Assembly (NCBI GenBank): GCA_029891385.1
Contig: CM057233.1
Span: forward strand, 55,816,063 to 55,880,062
Direction of reading: 5' to 3'
Source of the DNA: Erythroxylum novogranatense
Taxonomy: Eukaryota; Streptophyta; Magnoliopsida; Malpighiales; Erythroxylaceae
Length of the DNA: 64,000 nucleotides
Part shown: positions 1-11,608 of the stretch, piece by piece
Numbering within the stretch: position 1 is the first letter of the stretch
Layout of the letters: each line of letters opens with the position of its first letter
Program-made: the position numbers and the translations under genes
The notes under the pieces: generated by a model
What the model saw: the letters and a program-made list of their open reading frames with translations, nothing else
The model's database searches: none
What the model was told of the DNA's origin: nothing

Positions 1-380
1 GACGATAGTTGACCTTGCGAGGCATCGAAAACTTCCAGATAATTAGGAGCCTTACATTAAGATAGTATTTTGGTTAGCCCACCAAGCATTTCAACATGGA
101 GCATACTCATGTATTTTGGATTTACATTTTATTTTGTATTATGAATGGTTGAGACTATTGTTGAATTTCCCACAGGCTGTAATGACATGAAGCCCCTTAA
201 TGTTGGGGGTGTTTAATTGTGCTTTGATGTGTGTAAAATGGCAGGTATAAGTATATGTGTGAATAAAATTGTGTATATGTATGGATGTTGGGATCGGGTC
301 TGAAGGTATTTGAGCGCCCGTGGCCGGCGCAGCCCGAGGGGTCACCTCGGGAATTGGGGATCCGGGGCTTGGGCCCAACA
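1..380 (+). repeat. Element A 5' LTR, 3' end only
   Basis: This stretch matches 28821-29200 almost base for base and ends in gggcccaaca, directly before the PBS. The LTR start is outside the window. An open frame on the minus strand here is only LTR sequence, and its counterpart recurs in the 3' LTR. Confidence 0.92.
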
Positions 381-384
381 TGTT

Positions 385-396
385 TGGTATCAGAGT
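385..396 (+). other. Element A primer-binding site
   Basis: TGGTATCAGAGT lies four bases after the LTR terminus and matches the usual initiator Met-tRNA site TGGTATCAGAGC with one mismatch at the last base. Confidence 0.9.
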
Positions 397-557
397 GCCT
401 AGGTTTAGTTTCCTTGGCTTAGAATGCATATAGGACGACTTGTTTGATATTTGCTTATATGTTGCATTTGATTGAGTGCATTAAGTGACATGCATATCAT
501 GCATACATGTAGATTGACCAGTAGCTAATCCTTAGTGTTTCTATTTGAAGGAGTACG

Positions 558-1708
558 ATGCCACCTCGTAAAAGAACACGAGGAGTTATGCAAGGATCTG
601 CTGCACCTGACTCTCCGACTAAAGAGGAGAGGACTAATGAGTCAATAGCCCCAGGGAATGCTGAGGCTTTTGTAGGGCTAGGTAGCGAGCCCCTTCCGTC
701 GCCGACTCAGGAGTCGCCAGCTATGCAGGAGCAAGTGCCTCCACTTGATCCAAGGTTATTCTAGGCCTTTACTCAGGCATTAAATGCGGTATGGGTCGAT
801 GCCACAACTTTCTACTTATTTGACTCGGAAGGGAAGACAGTTTGATAGGTTGAGAAAGTACGGGGCAGTTGATTTCTTTGGGACATCAGATCTTGAAGAA
901 GCTGAGACTCGGTTGAGGAAGACTGAGAGAGTGTTGGATCAGATGGAGTGTGAAGATGACGAGAGAGTCATCTATGCTGCCAGCTTGCTTCAGAGAGATG
1001 CTCTTCACTGGTGGGAGACTGTACTAGGGAGACAGATGAGGCCAGTAGGGTTGGCATGGCAGGATTTTGTGGTTTCTTATAAGAAGAAGTACCTGTCTGA
1101 GGTATATGTTCAGCAGAAGCAGAGGGAGTTTCTGAGTCTCACTCAGAGGGACATGACAACGTGAGTATGGCGCGGTTTACACGACTATCCCAGATGCTTC
1201 AGATCTGATGTTGAGTGAAGCTGCTAGATGTCGCCGGTTTGAGTCAGGCCTGTACTTAGACATCAGAGAAAAGGTGGTTGTGCAGAACTTTGGTGATTTT
1301 CAGCAGCTGGTTGAGGCAGCTTTGAGGGTGGAGAACATTGAGAATATCAAGAGTGCTGTGAACAAGAAGAGAAAGGGCAGAGAGCAGTCCAGGAGGGGAG
1401 GTAGCACTAGTGCTCCTATACCAGATAGGAGTGCTAGGAGCTTCCCGGTTCAGTCAGATGAGAGGAGCAGTGGTGCGAGCCGACCTAGGCCGATGAGGAC
1501 TTCTACTGTTTCTCACCAAGCCTCCACGGTGGGCGGCAGTAGAAGGGGAGATGGAGATAGGTCGTTCGTCCTGAAGTGTGAGCATTGCGGGAGATCTCAT
1601 AGAGGAGAGTGCTTCAGATTGACAGGAGCTTGCTTCAACTGTGGGGAGAAGGGACACATTGCCAGAGAGTGTCCTCAGCCTCCACGACAAGAGAAAGGTC
1701 AGATGTAA
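558..1708 (+). pseudogene. gag: Element A gag, frameshifted
   Basis: Gag would form the virus-like particle and bind the element RNA. The start at 558 opens with a short basic MPPRKRTRG-type N-terminus. A stop at 762-764 and a frame change near 784-840 break the N-terminal part. The capsid-like region follows at 784-1164, with the motif set GAVDFFGTSD, ALHWWE and REFLSL. A second break lies at about 1163-1208. The last open stretch (1208-1708) ends with a double zinc-knuckle region: a CEHCG-type motif near 1579, then a canonical CCHC knuckle (CFNCGEKGHIAREC) near 1633-1674. The same order is seen in the D and F gag remnants. At least two frame changes and one stop make it a pseudogene. Confidence 0.88.
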
Positions 1709-1729
1709 GCTCCGAGGAGGACAGAGACC

Positions 1730-4343
1730 ATGGGTCAGAGGACTGCTACAGGAGTGGGCAGTTCAGATGCAGCCAAGAGGGTGAATCTTCCAGGTAGACC
1801 GAGAGGGCAAGCACCAGCTAGGGTATTTGCGATGACTAGGGAGGATGCAGAGACCGCTCCTGATGTGGTGGCTGGTATGATTCGACTTTTTGCTGATAAT
1901 GTGCTAGTTTTGATTGATCCGGGTTCTACTCATTCATTTGTTTCCTCGAGTAAACCCGTGTGTGATAGGGTTGTGAGCCCATTGGATACTCTGCTGATGG
2001 TGAGTACTCCAATCGGCCAGTACATGGTGATTAGTCAAGTGTATAAAGGTTGTGAGATTCGGATTGATGGAGAACTTCTAGTGGTTGATTTGATGCCACT
2101 GAAGATGGGAGGATTGGATGTGATATTGGGTATGGATACCTTAGAGAGGTACAATGCCCGTTTGGATTGTAAACAGAAGACAGTGAAGTTTGATTTGGGT
2201 GATGGCAGAAAAGTGATGTTTAATGGGGACAGAAAAGTGAGTCTGCCCAGAATTGTTTCAGCATTGACAGCAGAGACGATGATGAGGAAGGGTAGTGAGG
2301 CATTTTTGGGTTATGTGGTTGACACTAGGGCAGATAGAGGGAAGCTGGAGGATATTCCAGTAGTCAGGGAATTCTCGGACGTCTTTCCCGAGGAATTACC
2401 AAGACTACCGCCAGCTAGAGAAATTGAGTTTCCCATTGAGCTTCTGTCAGGTACAGCGCCGATTTCAATTCCGCCTTACCGGATGGCTCCGGCAGAATTG
2501 AAAGAGCTTAAGGAGCAATTGGAGGAGTTGTTGGAGAAGGGGTATATTCGACCGAGCTCTTCGCCTTGGGGAGCTCCGGTTCTTTTTGTAAAGAAGAAAG
2601 ATGGATCATTAAGGATGTGTGTAGATTAGCGAAAGTTGAATCAGATAACTGTGAAGAACAGGTATCCGCTACCTCGCATTGATGAACTGTTTGATCAATT
2701 GCAAGGAGCGAGAGTCTTCTCTAAGATCGATTTGAGATCGGGTTATCACCAGTTGAGGATTAAGGAGTCAGATGTGTCGAAGTCTGCTTTCAGGACTCGG
2801 TATGGGCATTTTGAGTTTTTGGTGATGCCCTTCGGATTGACGAATGCGCCTGCAGCATTTATGGATTTGATGAATCAGGTTTTTAAGCCATTCTTGCACC
2901 AATTTATCATTGTCTTTATCGATGATATCTTGGTTTATTCCAAGAGTGATGAGCAGCATGAGGAGCATTTGAGGATTGCTTTGGAGACTTTAAGGAGGAA
3001 TGAGTTGTATGCCAAATTCGATAAATGCGAATTTTGGCTAAGGGAAGTTTCATTTCTTGGTCATGTGATCTCAGAACAAGGAGTTCATGTGGATCCAAAG
3101 AAGATAGAAGCCGTGGTAAATTGGGAAGCCCCGAAGAGTGTAGTAGAAGTGAGGAGCTTTCTGGGTTTGGCAAGCTATTACAGGAGATTTGTGGAGGGAT
3201 TCTCTATGATAGCTGCTCCGATGACGAAGTTGTTAAGAAAAAATCAAAAGTTTGTTTGGAGTGAGGAGTGTCAGAGGAGCTTCGAGGAGCTCAAGCATAG
3301 ATTGACGAGTGCTCCGATTCTGATTTTGCCATCGGGTGATAAGGGATATACAGTGTATAGCGATGCATCGAGGAAGGGTCTTGGTTGCGTTTTGATGCAG
3401 GGAGACCGGGTGATTACATATGCTTTGAGGCAGTTGAAGCCTTATGACATGATTTGGAATTGGCAGCAGTGATCTTTGCTTTGAAGATTTGGCAACATTA
3501 TTTGTATGGAGTTCAGACGCGGATTTTTACCGATCATAAGAGTATGAAGTACTTGTTGAGCCAGAAGGAATTGAATTTCAGACAACAACGATGGATTGAG
3601 TTACTCAAGGACTATGACTTGTTGATTGAGTATCATCCGGGCAAGGCCAATGTGGTGGCAGATGCTTTGAACAGGAAGTCTTCGATTGCGCATGTTCGAT
3701 CTGTTTATCTTCCTTTATTGGAAGAGATGGCCAAGCTTAAGATAAGCTTGAGGCAGGAAGAGCCGGATTGTCTTCTAGCTAACTTCCGAGTGAGACCAAT
3801 ACTCAGGAAGAAGGTTAGGGAATTGCAGGCTCAAGATGCAGATTTGAGCAAGCTTCGAGATGAAATTCACAATGGCAAGGTTTCTGAGATAGATGTGAAG
3901 GATGATGGGCTTATGACAGTGGAGAACAGGTTGTGTATTCCTGATGTGCAGAAGGTTAAGGCTGAGATTATGGATAAGGCACACAATGCGCCTTATGCCA
4001 TGCATCCGGGTAGCACCAGGATGTACAGAGATCTGCGAGAGTATTTTTGGTGGAAAGGCATGAAGAGAGATATAGCAGAGTTTCTCAGTAAGTGTCTAGT
4101 GTGCCAGCAAGTCAAAGCTGAACACCAGGCATCTTCCGGCAAGTTGAGGCCGTTGCCTATTCCGGAATGGAAGTGGCAAAGGGTGACTATGGACTTTTTG
4201 ATGGGTTTGCCCAGGACTAGTAGGAAACATGATGCTATTTGGGTGATTGTTGATCGGTTGACCAAGTCAGCTCACTTTTTAGTGATTAAGTAGACTGATT
4301 CTTTGCATGTACTAGCAAAGAAGTATATCGATGAGATAGTAAG
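1730..4343 (+). pseudogene. pol: Element A pol, first part: protease, RT, RNase H, integrase N-half
   Basis: The protease domain carries DPGSTHSF (catalytic Asp at 1916) and a later ILGMD motif. The RT begins around 2430 and contains [21 protein letters not shown] and the catalytic FIDD box at 2915-2926. A TAG at 2627-2629 interrupts RT just before the RKLN motif. RNase H shows [10 protein letters not shown] near 3355 and FTDHKS near 3523; a small deletion with frameshift near 3445-3460 removes residues before LELAAV. Integrase has the HHCC zinc region at about 3979-4110 and the first catalytic Asp (in TMDFLMGLP) at 4192-4194. A TAG at 4291-4293 follows, and the frame can be read up to 4343, where B is inserted. 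The reading resumes at 26078. Confidence 0.92.
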
Positions 4344-4830
4344 TGTAACATCCCGTTGCTGAGAGCAAGGGTATTTTGGTAATTATGGGTTAGGCGATGA
4401 GATCGCACGCATTCACCGATTGAATATATTCTTGACCTCTAATTATAGAAATTGATTTCTTACATGTGCATTTATTTATAGTACATGCATTCATGATTTT
4501 CCTACATTTCAATTGTGACTAAGAACTGATTGGATTGTGAGCCGATCGGACCGATCAATCGTGTTTAATTAAGGAATTGAGTTATTGGATTCAAGTGACT
4601 GATTTAGAATAGTTTATGAGTGACTGGTAATTTATAGTAGCTTATAGGAAATTTACGAAATTGAGAGATAATGCGGACCGAAAATTTTAGAGTGATGATT
4701 AATTGGTCATAATCTTTGGAAGAATGGTCTAAGGGCAATGGAAAAAATTAGAATTATTCTTGATAGAAAATAATTATGTTGAGCCATTGAAATTTAGAGA
4801 CTGGAATTTGGTGATATGGAGACCTGTGTC

Positions 4831-4839
4831 TATAAATAG
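4831..4839 (+). promoter_or_regulatory. Putative TATA box, element B 5' LTR
   Basis: TATAAATAG lies 487 bp into the LTR and is followed by a CT-rich tract typical of a plant start region. The identical box is in the 3' LTR at 23763. The transcription start is not defined by sequence alone. Confidence 0.6.
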
Positions 4840-5194
4840 TTAGGGTTTGGCAATTTTGGGGAAAGGTTGCTAAGGTATACGAGCTTCCCCTCTTCCCCTC
4901 TTCGGTGTTCCTGATTTCCTCTCATTGGTGAGGATTTCTTGATTTTCTTTTATGGGTTCTCTTCATTGATGTTAGTCTAACATGTTATAATGGTTGTTAA
5001 AGGTTGGAAGGTTTGATATTGGTAGATCGGAGGATTTGAAGGATTTCTAGGGTTTACGGTGGATTTTGAGAGTTGTGGATCGATCTGTGATTTTGGTAAG
5101 TTTTAAAGAGTATTAATGTTGTTATTAATGATTCTTACTGCATTTATGGCATTTATTGGGTAAGATTGTGTAGTTAGAGTGTTAATGGAGGTTA

Positions 5195-5480
5195 TTAATG
5201 GCTTTAATGGCGGAAGGCCGATCGGAGAAGACGACCTGTGACTCGCACGTCGCGGCATGCCTGAAGCCTCGCCGCGGCGGAAGGATTATTATTTCATCAA
5301 GGCGAGTGCAAAAAGGTCTCATGCCGCGGCGATGGAGTAGGGGACGTCACGGCGAGAGTCATTTGTTGACGCTTGTGACGAGCCGCTTACCATGGCGAGC
5401 TAGCGTGAGGCATTCGCAGGCGGCGTGTTACACGCATGGCTGACGACCGTCTGCTGCTTGGCGAAGGCCGCAAGGTCATG
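5195..5480 (+). other. CpG-rich patch in element B 5' LTR
   Basis: A GC-rich block with many CGCGG, GGCGA and GTCGCGG words stands out from AT-rich flanks. Its partner in the 3' LTR (about 24128-24405) is much less similar than the sequence on either side. Open frames crossing it are composition artefacts. Decay of methylated CpG is the simplest explanation, but local base-calling trouble is possible. Confidence 0.6.
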
Positions 5481-6243
5481 GCGAAGGGAACTGTTTAATT
5501 TGGTTTATTGGGCATAATTCATGGCGTAGACCTCCGATTGAAGTGATTCTCGAGTCATTGTGAACTAGGGAAAGAGGCCAACTATTGTGGATAATTAGAG
5601 GATTGGAATTTAATTTAAAGGGGTATTGAATTACAGAGATTAAGATCAATTAGAGTTCATAGTGTGACCTAAATGTCAATTGAGACAATTGGAGTTTTAA
5701 TTGGGATTTTCAATAGAGGTTTCAACCCAATGGATAGGGAATTACTATAGGGATTACGAAGTGAGAAAACTGACTAAATTTAGGAGTGAATCAAATCAGG
5801 ATCGATCCAGTTGGATGAAGAGTTAGAAATTGGATATAGGATGTCAAATTTTGGGTTTTAGAGCCGAAAATCGTGAATATGCATTGTACATCATTTCACT
5901 GAGACATACGCATTACTGAACTGTTTAACTGAGCATCTAGTAATGGGACTATATTTTACTGTTATAGAGGCACCGTTGGATCGTCGTTCCACGGACATTC
6001 TTTGGGACTTCGAGCGAGAGCTTCGGAGATTCTGGTGAGTAACCTAGTTGGTTTCTCAAATTCCTGATTGTTTATATGTTCTGTATGATTACTGGCGTGA
6101 TTAGGATCGAATTGCATGCTACTACTGAATTGGACTAGACTATTTCTTGATTTTCGAAATTGATTGGATTGAATTGCATGCTTTACTGTACTGAACTAGA
6201 TCCTTTGTATGACCTTTGAGGCCGATATCTTGGGCTTTACAAC

Positions 6244-7939
6244 TAGGGTGTTCATGGTAGGGTAACTGAATTCGTTCATAAATAACTTGAACCTGAACCT
6301 GAATGTCAGGTTCGGCAATTTCACAAACCTGAACCTAAAGAACCTATAGGATTGGTTAACCTATTTTCAGGTTCGGTTCTCAGGATAACCAGAACCTATT
6401 CATGTCAATATATATGATAAAATTATTAAAAATTGGTGAAAAATTGCAAATTATTCATAAAAGTATGCATATAAAATCCATCAAAGATTAATCCAATATG
6501 TTGAATCAAAACAAAGTAAAAATAAGTCAAACAATATCTTATAAAAGATCCATACTAGAAAAAGATAAAATATTAAACAATTATTCTTTAAAGAGAATGG
6601 TAGGATGATTCATCGTTATACATGAAGCTACATCTATAGAAAATAAAAAATAAAAAGAGTTAAATTCTTTATTTCTTTTTAATTGAAAAAAGATTTTTTT
6701 ATTTATTTGTATATTAAAACAAGGTAAAGTAAATTAGATTGCCTGATTCAATTTGTTCAAGTTTTTCAAGTCTCTCTTCTACGTAAAGAGGAGCCTGTGA
6801 TTTTCTCAACCAATCTTGTCTACAAACAAGAGTCTCCACTATCTTTAGAGTAAGAGAGCTACGAAATGAATCAAACACTCGACCTTTTGTACTAAAAGCT
6901 AACTCAGATGTAATAGTGAGGGAACGAACTGCTCTACTAGATCTCATTGATTAAAATAATAATAAAACTATTCTTTTAACATCATTAAATCTTATTTTAT
7001 CATGTTAAAATAAATAATAATAATAATAAACTAATAAGCACAAAAGTATCCTTCTTCTTATTGTAACTTAGTGTAGAAAATGCAATTAATATCATAGTTA
7101 AAACTTCAAATATTATATTATAAAAATCGCAAATAGTATAAAAAATACAATCTTATAGTCTATTACTAAATCAACTCATTTTCATTCGTTTCTAATAAAT
7201 AAAACTATGTTTATATTTGTATAAGACAATATTATTATATTCTTATTATTTATGCTAACTATATTATATATTTTTAAGAATCAGATTACTTGCTAGTTTA
7301 ATGTTTATAATATCTCATGAATATCTAAACTAATATATATGCCCTTAAAACTAAAATTGTAGGATTTTTTAATAAATGTGTTTTACATTAATTTCTGTAA
7401 TTAATCTCTAAACGATTATATTATTTTAGTCAATGAATGTTTTATTAATAGTTTAATACTTGATCAATAACTTTGACACATATTAATTACTATTTGAGTA
7501 GAAGTATTGAGTGTTATGCATTAGTTGTTACTTATAATAGCAATGTTTAATATTAACATTTAATAACATAGAAGTAAAGTAGATTTTTTCCTTTTCTTTT
7601 TTTTCACTCAAAAATTAACATATTAAAAATAATGAATTTATTATTATTGATATCCTCTTAAATTGTATCTAAATATATGATAGTTTTTTAGGTATTTCAG
7701 GTTCAGGTTTAAACCTAAACCTATAAATCAGGTTCGGTTCGGTTAACTACTATAGGTGCGGTTTAGGTTCGGTTAACCTAGAACCACAAGTTAGAAACCT
7801 GAACCTGAACCATGAACCTGATTTTTCAGGTTCGGTTCGAACCGAACCTAAACTCAGGTTCGGTTAATCTTATTTACAGGTTCGGTTCATGCGGTTCAGG
7901 TCCGGTTCACAGGTTCGCGGGTTTTTTTGAACACCCCTA
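6244..7939 (-). mobile_element. hAT-superfamily DNA transposon, deleted (non-autonomous)
   Basis: Short terminal inverted repeats are visible: TAGGGTGTTCA at the left and TGAACACCCCTA at the right. The flanking 8-bp duplication is tttacaac/tttacagc (6236-6243 and 7940-7947), 7 of 8 identical. The B 3' LTR shows the unoccupied site near 25143-25155. Both ends carry many subterminal copies of AGGTTCGGTT or its complement (6280-6400 and 7695-7915), as expected for hAT transposase binding sites. The middle is AT-rich and mostly non-coding except for the transposase tail. Confidence 0.88.
6714..6947 (-). pseudogene. hAT transposase C-terminal fragment (dimerisation domain)
   Basis: The 77-residue open frame contains SELAFSTKGRVFDSFRSSL followed by VETLVCRQDWLR. 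This is the conserved C-terminal hAT dimerisation motif (family pattern: S-x-FSTGGRV-x-D-x-RSSL-x(5,7)-E-x-L-x-C-x-QDWL). The catalytic core and zinc-finger region are absent: nothing transposase-like is seen upstream on the minus strand to 7690. The protein is therefore only a tail, and the element would depend on a full-length relative. Confidence 0.85.
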
Positions 7940-8060
7940 TTTACAGCCATATACTGTAAATTACTGAATCACTAAATACTGAATTACTGAACACTGTACT
8001 GCATGCATAAATGCATGATCAGATAATGGACGTGTCCCAAGTTGCTATTATCACTGAAAA

Positions 8061-8100
8061 GAGCCTCGAGCTCGAACACTGTACTGTCCGAGCTTAGCCC
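8061..8100 (+). promoter_or_regulatory. Short hairpins in element B 5' LTR
   Basis: GAGCCTCGAGCTC (8061-8073) and a GAGCTTAGCCC unit near 8090 form small stem-loops. Related units occur at the same relative place in the LTRs of G and I, ahead of the conserved double hairpin. Confidence 0.5.
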
Positions 8101-8410
8101 GAGGGGAGAAATCCTTGACGCGCGTCCCCCACTGTTTACTGATTGAGCACTTGGGCACAACACTGAATAACCGGAAAGAGTCTCATATGCATTATATACA
8201 TGGTATCGAATCGCCAAAACTGCGTGTGATGCCATGATTTCTTCAGAATTGTGATGTGTTCTTGTAAACCGTTTCTACGCCATCTTGTATTATTGTGGAT
8301 CGATATCGTGTACTATTGTAAACCGATATAGACTATCAAACTATATATATATATCATTAATTGATGTTATCAGGTCGTGGTGCATGCATAATTTATGTGT
8401 GCATGATTTA

Positions 8411-8460
8411 GTGAACCATCGATGATGGTTTCTCACCGAGTTCGCAAACTCACCCAAAAT
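8411..8460 (+). promoter_or_regulatory. Conserved double hairpin in element B 5' LTR
   Basis: AACCATCGATGATGGTT (8414-8430) is a perfect 7-bp-arm palindrome, followed by GAGTTCGCAAACTC (8438-8451), a second perfect stem. CACCCAAAATTTGCAA comes next. The same block is in the 3' LTR (25616-25670) and in the LTRs of C, G and I. The role is unknown. Confidence 0.75.
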
Positions 8461-8865
8461 TTGCAATATATTTTTCGGACCGATAGACTAGACTCCTAGC
8501 TCAAGATATTCATTCTGCGTGCGGAGTCTTTGGCGAGGGACGTGATGGCACATGTGTCGGTCACCGGGTTAGCTTTTGAGGATGACTTAGGATAGATGTT
8601 TGTATCGGTTTCCTTTTGGTTTTGTTAGAGACTGATAGACTTGTCTATTCTGACATTGGATGACTGTACCAGATGATTATTATTTTAGATTCAAATATAC
8701 TGGTTTCTGATATTGAGTTATTTTATGGTTTTAATTTATTGCGATGTCATGTGGATACTAGTGGAAAAAAATGTTCTGGTAGTGCACCTTCATCGTGGGA
8801 TATGTATCAGAGCGACCTCCTGGTTTCCCGATGTGTACCCTACGGTGAGGGGGCGCTACATTTAG

Positions 8866-8877
8866 TGGTATCTGAGC
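8866..8877 (+). other. Element B primer-binding site
   Basis: TGGTATCTGAGC begins five bases after the LTR end and matches the initiator Met-tRNA site with one mismatch. Confidence 0.85.
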
Positions 8878-9040
8878 ATGGTTTGGCATCTTTTGGGGAT
8901 TAGTAAAATTAAGTTGAAATTACTGAAAGGATAGTGGGCGATCGAATTTCTTATGCATTTAGGTCATCCGTCTTTGGAGATCGAGTTGAGTTACCAAATG
9001 ACACGGAATCGGTAGGAGCTAGTAGGAGTCTCCTGCGCCT

Positions 9041-10330
9041 CGTTCAGAGGAGTTGCCTCCTCGAGTTCCTGCAAGACGGGAACGGAGATATGATTTACTG
9101 CGAAAGCAGGGGGCGGTTGACTTTTATGGTAGCACCGACCCTGCGGAGGCCGAGGGATGGCTGGAGAGGACCGAGAGTCCTCGATCGATGGACTGTGACA
9201 CGGATGGCGTTTACTACGCGGTTTCTCTGTTACTGAGTTCGCATATCGATGGTGGAAGATCGCTAAAGGCGGTACCACCGGCCTGCTGACATGGACTAAC
9301 TTTCGAGGCGTTTAGGATAATTTCATGCCCAAGATTTATCTCGGACATGAAGCTGCAGAGTTCTAGAGGTGAGACAGAGGCGATTGGCCGTGGCCGACTA
9401 TGAGGTGCGGTTCAACGAACTATTGGTTTATGCTTCTTCACGGTGGCCTCTGAGGCTGACAAGTGTCGGCATTTTGAGGGCGGACTCAATCTGGAGATCC
9501 GTACCCTCTTGGCCAGGTCTGACATGGGCAATTTCATTGAGCCGCGGCCGCGGCCGTGAGGATAAGCGATTCTTTGAGACAGTAGCGTGGCCCGAGGCGG
9601 TCGGGGACTAGGCATAAGAGATCGGGTGATAGCCAGGGCAATGATGGCAGAGAGTACAGCAAGCGTCAGAGTAGGCCCTTCAGGTCCGCAGGAGGGGCTA
9701 GACAGGCAGGACATGGACAGAGAGACAACTTTGCACAGACTGGTAGTGACAGAGGCGGTGTCAGAGGTTCAGGACAGTCTATTCCTCTATGCGAGCATTG
9801 TGGTAAGAGACACAGTGGAGAGTGTCGATGGCTATCTGGAGCATGTTTGAGGTGTGGTTCGATGGACCACCTAGTGAGGAACTGCCCCGAGACTGTGGGA
9901 GCCCAGTCTGCCACGACTGAAAGATCTGGTAACAATACCCCGGCGTATCAGAGCCGTGGAAGTGGATCCGGATGGAGAGGCCGAGGCCAAGCAGAGGGAT
10001 CAGCATTGAGGTCGGAGGACTGAGCGTGAGCAGGCGATCTCGGGCGGTGGTCTATGCCATGATTCGGCAGGAGACCCAGGATTCCTCGGATGCTGTCGCG
10101 GGTATGCTTTTAATTTTGGTTTGAAGCATATGCATTTCGTTGCACTGCATTGCATCGCATTTAGCATATAGACTGCATATGGATAGTGAAAGGTTACAGT
10201 TAGGGTCAGAGGTCAGTACACCTCTGGGTAGTATGACTGTATAGGAAGATAGGTGTGATTTTATGGATAGACTGATTGATTCTGCACACAGTGTCCTGAG
10301 GTCGTAGTGGATACTGGATTTGATCGGATG
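9041..10330 (+). pseudogene. gag: Element B gag with protease traces
   Basis: A capsid-like region is read from about 9053 (YDLLRKQGAVDFYGSTDP, then EGWLERTE). The frame then shifts to a segment with a RWWKIAK-like motif near 9245 and continues through VADYEVRFNELLVYA (9381-9430). A zinc-knuckle pair follows near 9790-9895: a CEHCGKRH motif, then CLRCGSMDHLVRNC in CCHC spacing. Past about 10040 the sequence reads VVYAMIRQETQD, as at the start of the gypsy protease. Fragments such as VSTPLGSMTV near 10230 look like protease mid-domain. Frame changes and stops are frequent, and no RT follows. This is a degraded gag-pro, not an intact gene. Confidence 0.8.
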
Positions 10331-10659
10331 ATAATAACTGAAGAATTTAGTAAGGAGAGGATAAACTGGAAATAAATTGAAGTGAATAAAAAGTCGTTAT
10401 TGGGAGACCTGATTCTAGTGGAAACTCAAGTGTGAGAGATAGACCCTATTACTGAGGAAATGTGCAATACGTCAACGTAAGGAACCCGACTGTGTAATAG
10501 GCTTACTAAACTGTAAAGGGAAAATAGTGTAAAGGAATATGTGTCGTAATATGTTGTGATGAAACCGATCATGATTATGAGATTATGTATTCGAATTTGG
10601 AGTTATTGAAAATTTATGAGTCTTTGGACTTATCCTAAATGACAAAAGTCGAGGGAAAG
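10331..10659 (+). other. Element B internal region, non-coding, left of insertion C
   Basis: No recognisable domain is present between the protease traces and the C insertion. Its last five bases, gaaag (10655-10659), are the target site of C. Confidence 0.6.
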
Positions 10660-11088
10660 TGTAACACCCACACCGTCCAATTCAACTCGATATCGTTGGT
10701 GATATCCGAGTCCGTGTCCCACGAGTGGCGTACTACATCGATCGATTTAAAATTCAGTATACACTTTTTTTTTCTTTTTTTTTGTAGCCATTAACTCCAC
10801 GTTCACACGGCAAACACAATAAGTAAATAAAATCCGTGTTTAATAGAATCCGTTTCAGCTTATTACAGTCATCCAAATCCATAATTACAATCGATCAATG
10901 CAGTAAAATATTACTATCACAATGGCTCAAGAAAATACAATGCCTTGTTATACGGTGATTGCGAATACAATTTACTAAAACACTAATGCGCACCCTAACC
11001 GATCCCGACCTCTAACCTTTACTCGTCTCGGTAGACATACTCCGTGTCAACCGGGTATTCTTCAGACCTGAAAAATAGATGCAAATTT

Positions 11089-11136
11089 TGGGTGAGTTTT
11101 GCGAACTCGGTGAGAAACCATCATCGATGGTTCACT
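11089..11136 (-). promoter_or_regulatory. Conserved double hairpin, element C left LTR
   Basis: Read on the minus strand it has the palindrome AACCATCGATGATGGTT followed by GAGTTCGCAAAACTC and CACCCAAAA, as in B, G and I. The paired copy is at 18720-18768. Confidence 0.75.
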
Positions 11137-11521
11137 CAAATCATGCATTACGCCCATGGCGTCTGATGACAAAGACAAGAATCATCAATTACCAATAAGC
11201 AATCATTAACCATATCCAAGAATAACGATAAACCATTCACGATAATTCATGCCATTACAAAAGCGGTACATGTCACAAGCAGGTCATTTATGCGAATGCA
11301 ATGCCTATGTGACTCTTTCCGATTATTCAAGATTGTGCCCAAGTGCTCGGTCGGTGTTCGGTGGGGACGCGTCGAGATTTTCTCCCTCGGGCTCGAGGTC
11401 CGATCAAGACAAAGATGAGAGCTCAAGCTCTTATCGATAATAATAGCGACTTAGGGCACGCCCATTATCGATCATGCAATTATGCATGCGATACGATATG
11501 CGATACATGTATAAAGTGTTT

Positions 11522-11608
11522 GGCTATAAAGCCCAAAGGTATCGTTGAATCCACGATATGGCTATAAAGCCCAAGATAGCGATGTTCAAGATAATGGCTA
11601 TAAAGCCC
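11522..11608 (-). repeat. Three spaced hairpin units in element C left LTR
   Basis: GGCTATAAAGCCC occurs at 11522, 11560 and 11596, spaced 38 and 36 nt. Each can fold as GGCT/AGCC with an ATAA loop. The partner LTR has the same three at 19151, 19188 and 19224. Confidence 0.8.

Larger units (their letters stand above)
4344..8860 (+). repeat. Element B 5' LTR (carries a hAT insertion)
   Basis: The LTR spans 4517 bp, of which 1696 bp plus an 8-bp target duplication are the hAT element at 6244-7939. The remainder is about 2813 bp, matching the 2808 bp of the 3' LTR. It contains, in order, a TATA box (4831), a pyrimidine-rich stretch, a CpG-rich patch (about 5200-5480), a conserved CTCCGATTGA motif (about 5530), the hAT, short hairpins (8061-8100) and a conserved double hairpin (8411-8460). 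It ends at CTACA just before the PBS. Confidence 0.9.
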
